Positions 7,953-17,919 of a DNA stretch of 64,000 nucleotides are shown here, in pieces. The translations under genes were made by a program, and so were the position numbers. Source of the DNA: Desulfosporosinus acididurans (GTDB taxonomy: Bacteria; Bacillota; Desulfitobacteriia; Desulfitobacteriales; Desulfitobacteriaceae); assembly GCF_001029285.1 (NCBI RefSeq), contig NZ_LDZY01000005.1, forward strand, positions 186,001 to 250,000. Direction: 5' to 3'. Positions within the stretch are counted from its first letter, which is position 1. Every line of letters begins with the position of its first letter. The notes beneath the pieces were generated by a model, which was not told the DNA's origin, ran no database searches, and saw only the letters and a program-made list of their open reading frames with translations.

Positions 7953-9017
7953 ATGTATAAAATAAATAAACGTTTACTGTTTTTATCTACAACTGTAGTC
8001 CTTTGTATACTAATGGCAGCGGTTTTTTTTATTACTAATTCTAAAAATACCTCTCCTAAGAGAAGTCGTTCAATTAACGGTTGGATTCCTTACTGGAATC
8101 AGGCAACAGCTATTACCTCTGTTAAGAATAATCCGGAAGTATTTAATGAGATCTCACCCTTCTGGTATGACGCATCAAAGAACGGCGATATTAAACCACT
8201 TAATAATTCGGAAGATCCTCAAATAATCAATTACGCGCAGAATAAAAAATTAATTCTCACGCCCTTAATCAGTAACGAATTTAGCTCAAGTTTAATATCC
8301 GCCATTGTTAATGATCCTGTATTGATGCAAAATCACATCCAAAATATAGTCAACATAGTAATATCTCAGAACTATTCTGGGATTGACCTTGATTACGAAA
8401 ATGTTTTACCATCCGATAAAAAGGCTTTTACTTTGTTTGTTCAAAAATTAGCAAATGCACTTCATGAAAAAAATAAGCTTCTTTATGTAACCCTGACTTC
8501 TAAAACTACAGCAACTGAACACCCTGGACAGGATTATAAAGCTATAGGTGAAGCAGCCGATAAAGTCCGTATTATGGCCTATGATTACTCTTGGTCAACC
8601 TCTAGTCCCGGTCCGATTGCTCCTGTGAATTGGGTCAATAATGTAATTTCCTATGCGATATCGGTTATTAATCCGAATAAAATCGAATTGGGCATTCCCG
8701 ACTATGGCTATAATTGGTCGGGCTCTAAAGGTATAGGAATAAATTATTTGCATGCAGTAAATACAGCCGCTCGTTATAACAGCAAAGTTACCATTGATCC
8801 AAATAGCGGTCCTCATTATACTTACTCAGACAAAAAAGGTGATCATACGGTATGGTTTGAAAACGAATCATCTATCCAACCTCTTCTCGACCTAGTAAAC
8901 AAGTATAACCTAAACGGTATTTCAATTTGGAGTTTGGGGGGAGAAGATCCTAAAATTTATACGGCGATTAATACGAAATTCCCATCCGTCGTTGAAATTG
9001 CACGGTTAAATAAATAG
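7953..9017 (+). CDS. GH18-family cell-wall/spore glycosidase
   Basis: This 354-residue secreted or membrane-anchored protein has an N-terminal membrane segment at about 8-28 (signal anchor). A GH18 barrel follows, with the catalytic DxDxE motif in GIDLDYEN (D145, D147, acid E149). Other barrel strands (INGWIPYW, VRIMAYDYSW, LGIPDYGYNW, GISIWSLGGEDP) match YaaH/YdhD/SleL-like N-acetylglucosaminidases that cleave peptidoglycan, often in the spore cortex. There are no LysM domains. AGAAAGG precedes the ATG. The structured element at 7740-7922 lies directly upstream and could be part of its leader. Confidence 0.9.
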   Translation: MYKINKRLLFLSTTVVLCILMAAVFFITNSKNTSPKRSRSINGWIPYWNQATAITSVKNNPEVFNEISPFWYDASKNGDIKPLNNSEDPQIINYAQNKKLILTPLISNEFSSSLISAIVNDPVLMQNHIQNIVNIVISQNYSGIDLDYENVLPSDKKAFTLFVQKLANALHEKNKLLYVTLTSKTTATEHPGQDYKAIGEAADKVRIMAYDYSWSTSSPGPIAPVNWVNNVISYAISVINPNKIELGIPDYGYNWSGSKGIGINYLHAVNTAARYNSKVTIDPNSGPHYTYSDKKGDHTVWFENESSIQPLLDLVNKYNLNGISIWSLGGEDPKIYTAINTKFPSVVEIARLNK

Positions 9018-9034
9018 CCTTACTTAAAAATATC

Positions 9035-9526
9035 TCACACCCAAGAGACAGTATACTCCACATTAATCGGCTTTCTAAGATTAGGATTAATTAAAAATAC
9101 CTTATCTAGCTTACTATAGTTTTCACGAATATCCATATCTAAAATATACGTTCTTGAATCTAAGAGATTAAAATGCTGAGCCTGATTATTTCCCGGTGGA
9201 GTTGACCAAGTATGGCCATCAGGGTTATATGAGCGATGACACAATACAGCTTTTCCTCCACTAACTACAATTGCATAGTTATTGTGTCCCTTATGATTAT
9301 CTAGCGCTATTATAGATTTCCCTTTTTGCAGTTGTCCGGTAAGTATTTGCCTTCCGGCTTTAACCGATTCTTCGTGTTCGTATTTTATTATATTAGTTTT
9401 AAATAAGGCGCTTGATATAGTTTCTCCCAATAAACTACTATCACATAAAGTAGTTTCATCGTTGTCGCAAAAAACTACTTTTTTACTATGGCGTTTTCCA
9501 ATGATCGGAAGATCCACTGAAATCAT
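9035..9526 (-). CDS. Hypothetical protein
   Basis: This 163-residue soluble protein follows a strong AGGAGGG site placed about 7 bases before the ATG, so it is very likely translated. I do not recognise the family. It has no signal peptide or membrane segment. The central region alternates strands and glycines (AIVVSGGKAVLCHRSYNPDGH) and the end is beta-rich. It converges with the GH18 gene 17 bases away and stands alone as a transcription unit. The 253 bases upstream (9527-9779) are AT-rich with no gene. Confidence 0.65.
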   Translation of the reverse strand: MISVDLPIIGKRHSKKVVFCDNDETTLCDSSLLGETISSALFKTNIIKYEHEESVKAGRQILTGQLQKGKSIIALDNHKGHNNYAIVVSGGKAVLCHRSYNPDGHTWSTPPGNNQAQHFNLLDSRTYILDMDIRENYSKLDKVFLINPNLRKPINVEYTVSWV

Positions 9527-9779
9527 TCGAAATCCCTCCTAATATCGACCTCCACTCGTCTGTTTTTCAACTTGTTACAATTGAATCAATTTAAAAAATA
9601 GCTTTTTCAACGTATCTATTGCTATATATAGTAGCTGTCTAGAATTTTAATCTGTATATAGTGGTGTCAATTCGGTTTTTAGACATTATGAATTTGTTAC
9701 AATTAAATACTGACATTTATTTACGTTAACATAGAGGTTTAATATTGAATTCTTAAAGGTAAAATGCGGATAGAAAAAT

Positions 9780-11105
9780 TCAACAAGCTTTATCAGAAAA
9801 AAGCACAACTTCTTCTTGAGGTTTGATAATGGTAAGGTCTTCATCCCCGGGCATAAGCCGTTTGCCTTTTTTCAAGATAAAACGAAGCCATGATCCCGCC
9901 ATCCAAGATGTAAGCAGTGCCAGCATGACAAGAATAGCAAAAAAGTTCTGGTTAATGATCCCAAGCGAGAAGGCAACCGTTGATAATACGATGCCAGGCC
10001 CTCCACGTGCATTCATCGCAGCTGCAAAATTAGCACTTGTTAATTTATCTATTTTAATGAAACGACAAGTAAAATATACGACAAGACTTTGGACTAACGT
10101 CGCAAAGAGCAAATAGAGAACGAAGAAACCCACATTAAAGTTTTTGGCTAAATTGAGTTCCAACCCTACAATACTGAAATAGAGTGGAATAAAGAAAGCA
10201 AAGGAGATTTCATTAACACTAGCTTCCATTCGCTTAAACAAACCCTCTGGTAACGTTAATTTAGTCGCAATGCCTGCTAGCAAAGCGCCGAACATAACAT
10301 CAATTCTAAGGTAACTTGCAATATCCGATAGCATCACCATAATAAATAAGAAATAACCGACAAACGACGCCCGGAATAGAAAATTCGCTCGTTTGGAGTT
10401 AATTCGCTTAAGTATCCAAGGAACCACAAAAAGGCAACCGAGTAAAAAGGCAGATGTCACCGTAAGACTTTTGAGAATAACTCCAGTATTTATACCTTGA
10501 TGAGCACTGACAATTCCAGAAGCAATTGACAAGGCAACCCATAAAATAATATCGTGAACACCTGCAATACCTACCACAACTCGTGCAAACCGTGAATGCA
10601 TAATGCCAAGATCAGAAAGGATTTTAGAAATTACCGGGATTGATGTTACTGCAATAGAGATCGCAATAACGATTTTTAAAGCGATTATATTATTTTCCGG
10701 CCCTAGAAATTGAGTCGGATCAAAAATATAAGTAGCCAACCACCCCATGATAAAGGGTATTATCGTCGACCCAATGATAATCGCAATCCCGATTTTTCCA
10801 TCGTCTTTTTTAAATTTTGCTTGGAACTTCAGGCCTGAGGTAAACATGAGCATAATTAACCCAAGTTGATAAATGAGCCCAAACAATTTGTCTTCCCCCG
10901 GAAAGCCAAGATACAACCAATGAAAGGCATGCGGATAAAAAAATCCCAAAAAAGTGGGGCCTAAAAATAATCCTCCACACACCTCACCAATGACTCTTGG
11001 AATTGCTAACCGTTCCGCAAAGTACCCCAACAAATTAGCAAAGCAGAGTAGTAAACCTAATCCTAATAAAAAATGTGCCAGATCAGCTTCCCCTAAACTA
11101 AACAT
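9780..11105 (-). CDS. CPA2-type cation:proton antiporter
   Basis: This 441-residue protein has about 12 hydrophobic helices spanning the whole length and matches the Na+/H+ exchanger family (CPA2 clan). Visible family segments include RVIGEVCGGLFLGPTFLG near the N-terminus, FTSGLKF, SIAVTSIPVISKILSDLGIM with GIAGVHDI, and NARGGPGIVLSTVAFSLGII near the C-terminus. There is no C-terminal TrkA/NAD domain, so this is a short form. It would exchange Na+ or K+ for H+ across the cell membrane. GGAG precedes the ATG and it appears monocistronic. Confidence 0.88.
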   Translation of the reverse strand: MFSLGEADLAHFLLGLGLLLCFANLLGYFAERLAIPRVIGEVCGGLFLGPTFLGFFYPHAFHWLYLGFPGEDKLFGLIYQLGLIMLMFTSGLKFQAKFKKDDGKIGIAIIIGSTIIPFIMGWLATYIFDPTQFLGPENNIIALKIVIAISIAVTSIPVISKILSDLGIMHSRFARVVVGIAGVHDIILWVALSIASGIVSAHQGINTGVILKSLTVTSAFLLGCLFVVPWILKRINSKRANFLFRASFVGYFLFIMVMLSDIASYLRIDVMFGALLAGIATKLTLPEGLFKRMEASVNEISFAFFIPLYFSIVGLELNLAKNFNVGFFVLYLLFATLVQSLVVYFTCRFIKIDKLTSANFAAAMNARGGPGIVLSTVAFSLGIINQNFFAILVMLALLTSWMAGSWLRFILKKGKRLMPGDEDLTIIKPQEEVVLFSDKAC

Positions 11106-11384
11106 TAAAAAGACTCCTTTCCATTTTTCATTTGATCTAACATACTCATTAGAGGATATATGTTTTTGGATTAGGCGATATCATTAGAATTTCATTAAAA
11201 ATAGTTTGTTTTGACCCAGAGGAATACTGGTAAATTATACATACATAAATAGGAACCGTATAGGTGGGCGTTATATTCCCAATTAATGTTGTCTGATATC
11301 CCATTTGCTGTTAAAAAAACAATTGACTTCTCTCATAAGAGGAAGTCTGATTCATACTTAATGACGAATTCTGGCTTGGCATAA

Positions 11385-11502
11385 TACTTCTACACAAATT
11401 CTTGTTTCCTCAATTAAAGAAGCTTTCTTATTGGCAATAAGTCCAATAAGGAGTTCAATGCCAATAAGAAAGCTCGCTCTATCAATGCTAAGCTAATTAA
11501 AT
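11385..11502. repeat. Dispersed hairpin repeat R1, copy 1
   Basis: This is one of three related copies (also 21455-21560 and 23225-23345). Its core is a perfect 15-pair hairpin, 11421-11435 with 11460-11474. The minus strand is also open as a short coding-like frame with SIDRASFLIG and EETRICVEV, and copy 2 keeps similar residues. The copies could therefore be decayed pieces of a gene or a small non-autonomous element. The rest of 11106-11548 holds no gene. Confidence 0.6.
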
Positions 11503-11548
11503 CAGTGTCTCGTTTGACATATGATGGATTCTATTCTGGTTTATTACA

Positions 11549-11782
11549 TTAATGTTCTAAATCCAATTCAGAAATTGACTGCAGTATCATAACCCTTACT
11601 TTGATATCCAGACTATACCTAAACTTATCTAAGATATCTTGGCTTAACCTTAAACGATCTAAGGCAGTTTTACTTCTTATATACCAATAAATAGATTGAC
11701 TATCTTCTATCTTCCTTTTATCTGATAAAAGGTTCAGGCCTTCTTCGATCAAAACTGATAAAGACTGTTCTGGGATTCCCAT
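11549..11782 (-). CDS. Small hypothetical protein
   Basis: This 77-residue, helix-rich, charged protein has a GGAGAG site about 8 bases before its ATG. No family is recognised. It lies downstream of the giant surface-protein gene but is separated from it by the hairpin at 11885-11923. The existence of the gene rests on the start signal and an uninterrupted frame. Confidence 0.45.
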   Translation of the reverse strand: MGIPEQSLSVLIEEGLNLLSDKRKIEDSQSIYWYIRSKTALDRLRLSQDILDKFRYSLDIKVRVMILQSISELDLEH

Positions 11783-11884
11783 TTTCTCGTCTCTCCAATC
11801 TCAGTATTTGTTCAAAAGCTCAGCACTCAAATCTGTTCATTAACTACTTATCGTTCGTTTAACGCCGCAATTTCGTGAAATACC

Positions 11885-11923
11885 CACCCCATGTGATTGA
11901 TCAACGTCTAATCACATGGGGTG
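11885..11923 (-). terminator. Terminator after the giant surface-protein gene
   Basis: A perfect 14-pair stem (11885-11898 with 11910-11923) with an 11-base loop lies about 50 bases after the stop. The T-richer side is on the plus strand, so it may work in both directions. Confidence 0.6.
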
Positions 11924-11973
11924 ATTTAATTTAATCCCTCTTTACTAATCTGGTTCCAATAAACTTATCTTGG

Positions 11974-14900
11974 CTATTTTCCAATCAACTGGCCCAGCTG
12001 CTGTTCGATCCCTTTATTCACGACGGCCTCTCCTCCAAAGATAGTCGCTCCGGTCAACTTTTTGCTCTCCAGATAATTCACGACTTGATCGGACAAGCTG
12101 CTGTCTGCCAAAATAATCGAGGTATTGTGATTCGCCGCATAGACGCTTCCGACCAGAGCATCCGGAAAAACATTGCCGGTAGCGATACAAACGCTTTGTC
12201 CGGATAAGTTGAAGTATTTGGCGATTGCCAGGGATGTTGCGTAGCAGTCTTCGCCGGCAATCCTCACTATATTGGTTGGCTCCAGCGAAGTTAACTGTGC
12301 TGCTTGACTTTCCACCGCTGAGCTGATAACCCCTTCTCCTCCAATAATATAGACTTTGCTGGGGTTAATGGCCGTTATTTCGTTCCTGACTTCTTCACTG
12401 AGCCCGTCTTTTTGAACTAACAGGATAGGGTATTGCATTTCCGCTGCTATACTGCCGATGGATAAGGCATCCGGATAATTTTCGCCATAGACCAGCACTA
12501 TGGGGGTTCCGCTCTCGACCTTTAATTGATCGGCGATTTTAACGGCGGTTTCATAGCGGTCTGTTCCGCCAAGCCGGGTGATCTGACTGAAGCCATCGGC
12601 TTGGACTTGGGCTTCCATATCAGCACTGACTACCGCTGTTCCGCCTAAAATATAAACATGTCCTGACGGGTCAAGATTCGACTTCATGTAGTCCAAAACT
12701 TTTTCTTGATCCACTTCCGAGCTTCCAACCAGAAGGATCGGAGCATTGAGTTTATAAGCCAGCACACTGCCGGCTAAAGCATCCGGATAGTTGTTAGCTG
12801 TAGCTAAGACCACGTTGGAAAGCGTTCCTTTATAATTGGCTTGGGCAATAGCTAAAGCAGTATCGACCCGGTTCAAGCCCGCCAATCGATTAACTCCCGT
12901 TAAACCTGCATTCATCTTAAAATCCCAGTGGATCATTTTTTGACTTACAGAAATAGTCGGGCTTGTATAGGGTTCATACCCGTCCTTGGAGGCTGCGATA
13001 TAGTAATCCCTGTCCGGGAAGACCATAAAGCTATAGGCTCCATTCCCATCACTGGTCTGTGGGTTCTGGTTGTTATTCGGCTTAAATCCGGATATACCGG
13101 GCAGGGCAACAACGGTATCCGGAGTTAAGCCGTTGGCCTTGTTGCGTTCTGTGTTGGCATAATACAAAGTGACCTTTGCTCCGGCAATAGCCTTGCCTGT
13201 CGCGGCATCCGTGATCAAGCCAAAAGGATCGATTAAAACTTCAGTCAGACTAGCCGTCCCACTGCCGTCAATTTTGATTTCCAGAGTGCTGATCGCAATC
13301 TTTTGGCCGTTCCCCAAATCATAGGTAATATTGTAGTTGTTGTCGCTTCCCTTGGCCAGATTCGCCACCTGAACTGTCCCGTCCGCGGAAATTGGCACTG
13401 GATTTCCTGCCGAATCGGCAATACTCACTTGAGCGGGATCGCCGAAGGGACTCATCGTTCCGTCCGATTCTCCCTGCACCGCGAGTTGTGCTGTAGTCAG
13501 GGAAACGGTATCATTGCCGCTGCCATCCTTCGTTACAGTACCTGTAATCTGGGAAATATCGGTTCCTGTCGCACCGTCTATAACGTTGCCTGTCACTGAG
13601 TTTGACGAAGTTGGTGAGGTTGACGGGGATGATGAAGTGTTTGAAGCACTGCCGCCTCCGCCTCCGCCTCCGCCACCGCCGCCTCCCGAATAGCTTGGAA
13701 CAACGGTAAATCCAAGATCGTTGCTCGTAACGCCGCAGATCGTAGCGGTCACCGTACCGGAACCGGCAGCCAAAGGTGCCAGGGTACTCCCCGACAAGCC
13801 GGCAAACGAATTCCCTGAAGCCAGATTCCATTGTACGGTCTGTCCGCTCAGACTGAAGGCGTCACCATACTGATCCGTTCCGCTCAAGCTAAGATTATTG
13901 AGATCATAGGCTGCCTCACCCGCAGTGAGGTCCGGAATGGTTCCGCTTAAGGTGAGGGTGGTGAGAGTGGAAACAGACGGTATGGCCTCAAACTCTGCAC
14001 TTACTGTCACATTAGCCGCGGGCATGGTGAAACTCGTGCCGGTGATGGGGTGATCGCTTCCATCGTTATATTCCAGTGTTCCTGGCTTTAGCTGCATCCC
14101 TGAGTCTGGAGTTATGGTCAAGTTTATCGCTGAACCGGAGGTGGCACTGGTTGGACTGGCGGTAATTGTTCCGCCTGTCAGGGTATCAATACTGATGGTG
14201 TAATGGTTTGCCGGTACCGGTTCAAACTGGGCCGATACGGTGACGTTAGCCGCCGGCATGGTGAAACTCGTGCCGGTAATCGGGTAATTCGTGATGCCGT
14301 CGTTGTATTCAAGTGTCCCGGGAGTCAACTGGTTCCCTGCATCAGAAGTTATGGTCAGATTTATGGCTGTTCCCGACGTTGCCGAGGTCGGGTTGGCTGT
14401 GATACTCCCCCCTGTTAGAGCAGCAATACTCACGGAATAACTAAATGGGGTGCTGACGCCGCTGCCTGTTACAATACATGTAGCGTTTACTGAAGAGCTA
14501 AGAGCAGGAATTGTCAAGGCCGCAGAAGTTGTTTCGCCGCTTGTACCAGCTCCGCTCCAGGCATAGGTATAACTGTTTGCACCTTGTCCTGCTGCTGTGA
14601 TAACGAGCTGTTGTCCGCCAAGTACAGCCGTTCCTGAAGTTATAGGCGCTGAATTATAGGTTGCCGATATAGCGCTGCTGCTTGTCGTACCCGCATCAGT
14701 GACTGCAAATTGAACGGTGTAGTAGTCGAGGTCTTGTGACACAGCCGCATTATTGATGACGACCGTCGCGCCGGTATCAACTCCACCATCTAATATTTTC
14801 CATGTGCCGTTTGCCACATTGGCCGTAAATACACCACTTGTTTCGGTTGTCGGGGTTGGTGTTTCGCTGGCCTGCTGTAAGCTTATGGTCTTGCCGGAAC

Positions 14901-17868
14901 CTGCCCACGCACTTCCGTCTTTTTTCAAGTTTATAGTTGCTGTGTAAGAAGGAGTAACGGTCAAAGGCATTAAAACCTGAGCCGTGATCCTTTGGGTGGT
15001 GCTGAGCCAGCCCGTTGAAGCAGAGGCCATATTAAGATTGTTCTGGGTTATAGTGATTGTGCCGGTAATATTTGTGTTACCCACTGCGACGCCGTTTACG
15101 GTTGTGCCTGAAACAGTGGCCGCCGAGGGATCTGAAGATGAATAGGGGCCAAAACTTACGGCAAAGGCGTCGCCAAGTTCCGAAGCCCCCTGTAATACAG
15201 CGGCGGTATCTTCTATCACATGGGTTTGACTGCCGGCCGCGATGGATGACGATGCCAGCTTCGCGAACGGGGTGGTTTCCCCCATGGTATCGATTGCGGT
15301 AGTACCGCTGCTATTCCCAACCCCGCCATTGTATCCACTGTAATAGCAGCTTTGAATCGTTGCCGCGGACCCACCCATGCCTTCAACACCGCCGACATAG
15401 GTGGCGCCGCTTCCCGTATCCGACACATTGCCGGTATTATAGCAGGATTGAACAGCACCGGCAGTATAACCCACAAGACCTCCGATGCATCGGCTATTAT
15501 ACCCTGAATCCGACACACTGCCGGTATTATAGCAGTTTTGGACGGAAGATCCGGGCTCGGCATAACCCGTAATACCGCCGATAATTGCACTACCATTCCT
15601 TGAATCCGACACGCTGCCGGTATTGTAGCAGTTTTGTACAGTCGCACCAAAGTCAGTAAATCCCACAATACCGCCGAAAGACTCTGACCCCGTGCCAGAC
15701 ATACTGCCGATGTTGTAGCAGTTTTGTACAGAGCCAAGAGTAGAACCCACAACGCCGCCGACATAACTTCCTGCACCTGTCACATTTCCGGCGTTGTAGC
15801 AGTTTTGTACAGAACTGCCAAAATCAACAGAACCCACAACGCCGCCGACACGATCTCCCGAGGCTGTCACGCTGCCGGTATTGTAGCAGTTTTGAACAAG
15901 AACACTGCCATTAGTCCCCCCGACAATGCTGCCAACATAGCCGCTGCTCGACACAACCGTACCGCTAATGCCGACATTTTTTATTACGCCTCCGCTGCCG
16001 CCAAGTTCTGCGACAGCATTATACAAGCCTTGACCCATACTGGCAGAATTTAGATATAACCCACTGATAGAATAATCAGCACCGTCAAAGGTTGCATAAA
16101 ACATCGTAGTACTTGTGTCTGTGCCGATCGGCTTCCAACTGTCAGCCCCGTCTGCAGCGCCCGTTATCTGCTGATTATACTCTGCAGGGGATATGTCAAT
16201 ATTTCCGGTCAGTTGAAAGATTTTCGTGTTATTTGCTTGGCCTTCATAATTCCTTACCAAATCCAGTTGATAAGCGTTGGAAATAGGATAGGTCGAACCG
16301 CTTACGTTAAATTCTCTGTCAATGCTGGTGTCGTCCCCCGTGTAGCCAAAGGCCTTCAGGACAGGATAACCGTTATTTACCTCGTTCGTGCTGCTGAATA
16401 CCCCGCCGGTTGCGTATTGCGTCGGCGCCGCGCAAAAATCCGCACCGATGTTTGTTAACAAATTAGAATCGGCTACGCCGGTAAATGTGTGTTGAGAATC
16501 GGATGAGTCGTAATAAATTTGCGTGAGGGCTGAATTAACATTGCAATCAGCATAAGAGTTTTCAATAGTGCCGTAGCCTGCAACACCGCCGACATGAGAA
16601 CCGCCCGTCACATTGCCCATGTTGTAGCAGTCTTGAACAGTATCATAATTTTCACCCACAACACCGCCGACATAAGTCCCCAAGCACGTCACGTTGCCAG
16701 TGTTATAGCAGTCCTGTATAGAACCTTGACCTATAACACCGCCAACAGCAGCGCTGGTGATCGTCGCCGTCACACTGCCGGTGTTATAGCACTTCTGTAC
16801 AGAACCAGCACCAACACCCACAACGCCACCAACATTGTTGCTTGCGCCCGTCTCCGTCACACTGCCGGTGTTATAGCAGTTTTTAACATTATTGGTACCG
16901 GCAGAACCCACAACGCCGCCGACATCGCTATTTGAGCTTGTTATGCTGCCGGTGTTATAGCAATTTTCAACAGAACCGGAATTTGTCTGCCCCACAACAC
17001 CACCTACGCCAGGCCCCGAACCTGTCACATAACCTGTGTTGTAGCAGTCTTGAATAAAGAGAGAATTAGTATATCCTACAACACCACCGACACAATAAGC
17101 AACACCGCTGGCTTTAACAAATCCGTTGACAACGCCGAGATTTTCGATACTTCCGCTGCCTGTTCGACCAAACAAGCCCTGGAAGGCCTCAGCTGAGTTG
17201 ATATAAATTCCTTCCACAACGTTGTTCTGCCCGTTGAATATGCCATTAAATAGATTTGTATTACCAATGGCAGTCCACGGATAAGCCGAAACATCAACGG
17301 ACGCTCCGAGATTAACTGTTTTTCCGGTAAAGTCAGTTCCGCTGTTGACAAGATACGCAAGCCCGGCCAGCTGAGCTGCCGAGGAAATTGTGTAAGACGA
17401 GCTTCCCGATGTGTACCAGGATGTGTCGTAATTGCCGCTGCTTGTCCAGCTTGTTCCGGAGGCTTCAGTCTGAGCTTCATATTCCGCGGTGATTGTCGGA
17501 CCGTTTGTTACATAGTAAAAGAAATACGTCGTTGCAGGGTTAATGGTGACCGCCGTAGTTGTGCTAATCTTGTCCATATCTCCGTTTGTAAAATAGGCGT
17601 AAGGTTGATATGAACTGCTGCTGTACAGACAGGACGCCGAGCTGAAGTCAGTTGTCAGCGTCCCGTCCGTGCTCATATAAACTTTGTAGTCTGCAGCGCC
17701 GGACACGGGCATCATGTTTATGCGCACCCCGTCAGGATAAGCGTTAACTGTGAAACCTGCTGCGCTGGATAATCCAGGACCTGCATAGACCGGTTGATTT
17801 ACGCCCACCAGAATGGTACATATCATGACAAAAACCATCGCAAGACTCAATAACTTTTTCTTTCTCAC
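11974..17868 (-). CDS. Giant CWB2 surface protein with GLUG repeats
   Basis: This 1964-residue exported protein is probably displayed on the cell wall. A signal peptide occupies residues 1-29. GLUG-type repeats with a recurrent CYNTG(S/N)V core lie at about 255-435 and 635-860, roughly a dozen units. Then come Ig-like strands, two InlB-type B repeats at about 1140-1305 (TGGxITAxPTSATSGxAINLTI), a poly-glycine/serine linker near 1400, a CnaB-like carboxypeptidase-regulatory domain at about 1550-1650, and three CWB2 cell-wall-binding repeats at about 1660-1964 (RLAGxxRxxTA...YPDALA...LGG). CWB2 repeats bind secondary wall polymers. GTG 17868 is preceded by AAAGGAG. The adjacent receiver-like protein and two-component system suggest dedicated control, and a fossil second locus at 22.5-23.2 kb keeps the same order. 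Confidence 0.92.
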   Translation of the reverse strand: MRKKKLLSLAMVFVMICTILVGVNQPVYAGPGLSSAAGFTVNAYPDGVRINMMPVSGAADYKVYMSTDGTLTTDFSSASCLYSSSSYQPYAYFTNGDMDKISTTTAVTINPATTYFFYYVTNGPTITAEYEAQTEASGTSWTSSGNYDTSWYTSGSSSYTISSAAQLAGLAYLVNSGTDFTGKTVNLGASVDVSAYPWTAIGNTNLFNGIFNGQNNVVEGIYINSAEAFQGLFGRTGSGSIENLGVVNGFVKASGVAYCVGGVVGYTNSLFIQDCYNTGYVTGSGPGVGGVVGQTNSGSVENCYNTGSITSSNSDVGGVVGSAGTNNVKNCYNTGSVTETGASNNVGGVVGVGAGSVQKCYNTGSVTATITSAAVGGVIGQGSIQDCYNTGNVTCLGTYVGGVVGENYDTVQDCYNMGNVTGGSHVGGVAGYGTIENSYADCNVNSALTQIYYDSSDSQHTFTGVADSNLLTNIGADFCAAPTQYATGGVFSSTNEVNNGYPVLKAFGYTGDDTSIDREFNVSGSTYPISNAYQLDLVRNYEGQANNTKIFQLTGNIDISPAEYNQQITGAADGADSWKPIGTDTSTTMFYATFDGADYSISGLYLNSASMGQGLYNAVAELGGSGGVIKNVGISGTVVSSSGYVGSIVGGTNGSVLVQNCYNTGSVTASGDRVGGVVGSVDFGSSVQNCYNAGNVTGAGSYVGGVVGSTLGSVQNCYNIGSMSGTGSESFGGIVGFTDFGATVQNCYNTGSVSDSRNGSAIIGGITGYAEPGSSVQNCYNTGSVSDSGYNSRCIGGLVGYTAGAVQSCYNTGNVSDTGSGATYVGGVEGMGGSAATIQSCYYSGYNGGVGNSSGTTAIDTMGETTPFAKLASSSIAAGSQTHVIEDTAAVLQGASELGDAFAVSFGPYSSSDPSAATVSGTTVNGVAVGNTNITGTITITQNNLNMASASTGWLSTTQRITAQVLMPLTVTPSYTATINLKKDGSAWAGSGKTISLQQASETPTPTTETSGVFTANVANGTWKILDGGVDTGATVVINNAAVSQDLDYYTVQFAVTDAGTTSSSAISATYNSAPITSGTAVLGGQQLVITAAGQGANSYTYAWSGAGTSGETTSAALTIPALSSSVNATCIVTGSGVSTPFSYSVSIAALTGGSITANPTSATSGTAINLTITSDAGNQLTPGTLEYNDGITNYPITGTSFTMPAANVTVSAQFEPVPANHYTISIDTLTGGTITASPTSATSGSAINLTITPDSGMQLKPGTLEYNDGSDHPITGTSFTMPAANVTVSAEFEAIPSVSTLTTLTLSGTIPDLTAGEAAYDLNNLSLSGTDQYGDAFSLSGQTVQWNLASGNSFAGLSGSTLAPLAAGSGTVTATICGVTSNDLGFTVVPSYSGGGGGGGGGGGGSASNTSSSPSTSPTSSNSVTGNVIDGATGTDISQITGTVTKDGSGNDTVSLTTAQLAVQGESDGTMSPFGDPAQVSIADSAGNPVPISADGTVQVANLAKGSDNNYNITYDLGNGQKIAISTLEIKIDGSGTASLTEVLIDPFGLITDAATGKAIAGAKVTLYYANTERNKANGLTPDTVVALPGISGFKPNNNQNPQTSDGNGAYSFMVFPDRDYYIAASKDGYEPYTSPTISVSQKMIHWDFKMNAGLTGVNRLAGLNRVDTALAIAQANYKGTLSNVVLATANNYPDALAGSVLAYKLNAPILLVGSSEVDQEKVLDYMKSNLDPSGHVYILGGTAVVSADMEAQVQADGFSQITRLGGTDRYETAVKIADQLKVESGTPIVLVYGENYPDALSIGSIAAEMQYPILLVQKDGLSEEVRNEITAINPSKVYIIGGEGVISSAVESQAAQLTSLEPTNIVRIAGEDCYATSLAIAKYFNLSGQSVCIATGNVFPDALVGSVYAANHNTSIILADSSLSDQVVNYLESKKLTGATIFGGEAVVNKGIEQQLGQLIGK

Positions 17869-17919
17869 AAATTCATTCTCCTTTCTTTTTCCCTACAAAC
17901 CTCTTCTGATACCATTGAT

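Noticed and set aside
15216-15776. 186-codon open frame inside the giant surface-protein gene, and several other long frames on both strands there
   Set aside because: They are shadows produced by the repetitive GLUG coding sequence; composition is unnatural and no ribosome-binding site fits.
16500-17100. Possible CRISPR-like regular repeats
   Set aside because: The periodicity is coding GLUG repeats of variable spacing within one open frame; no unique spacers or identical repeats.
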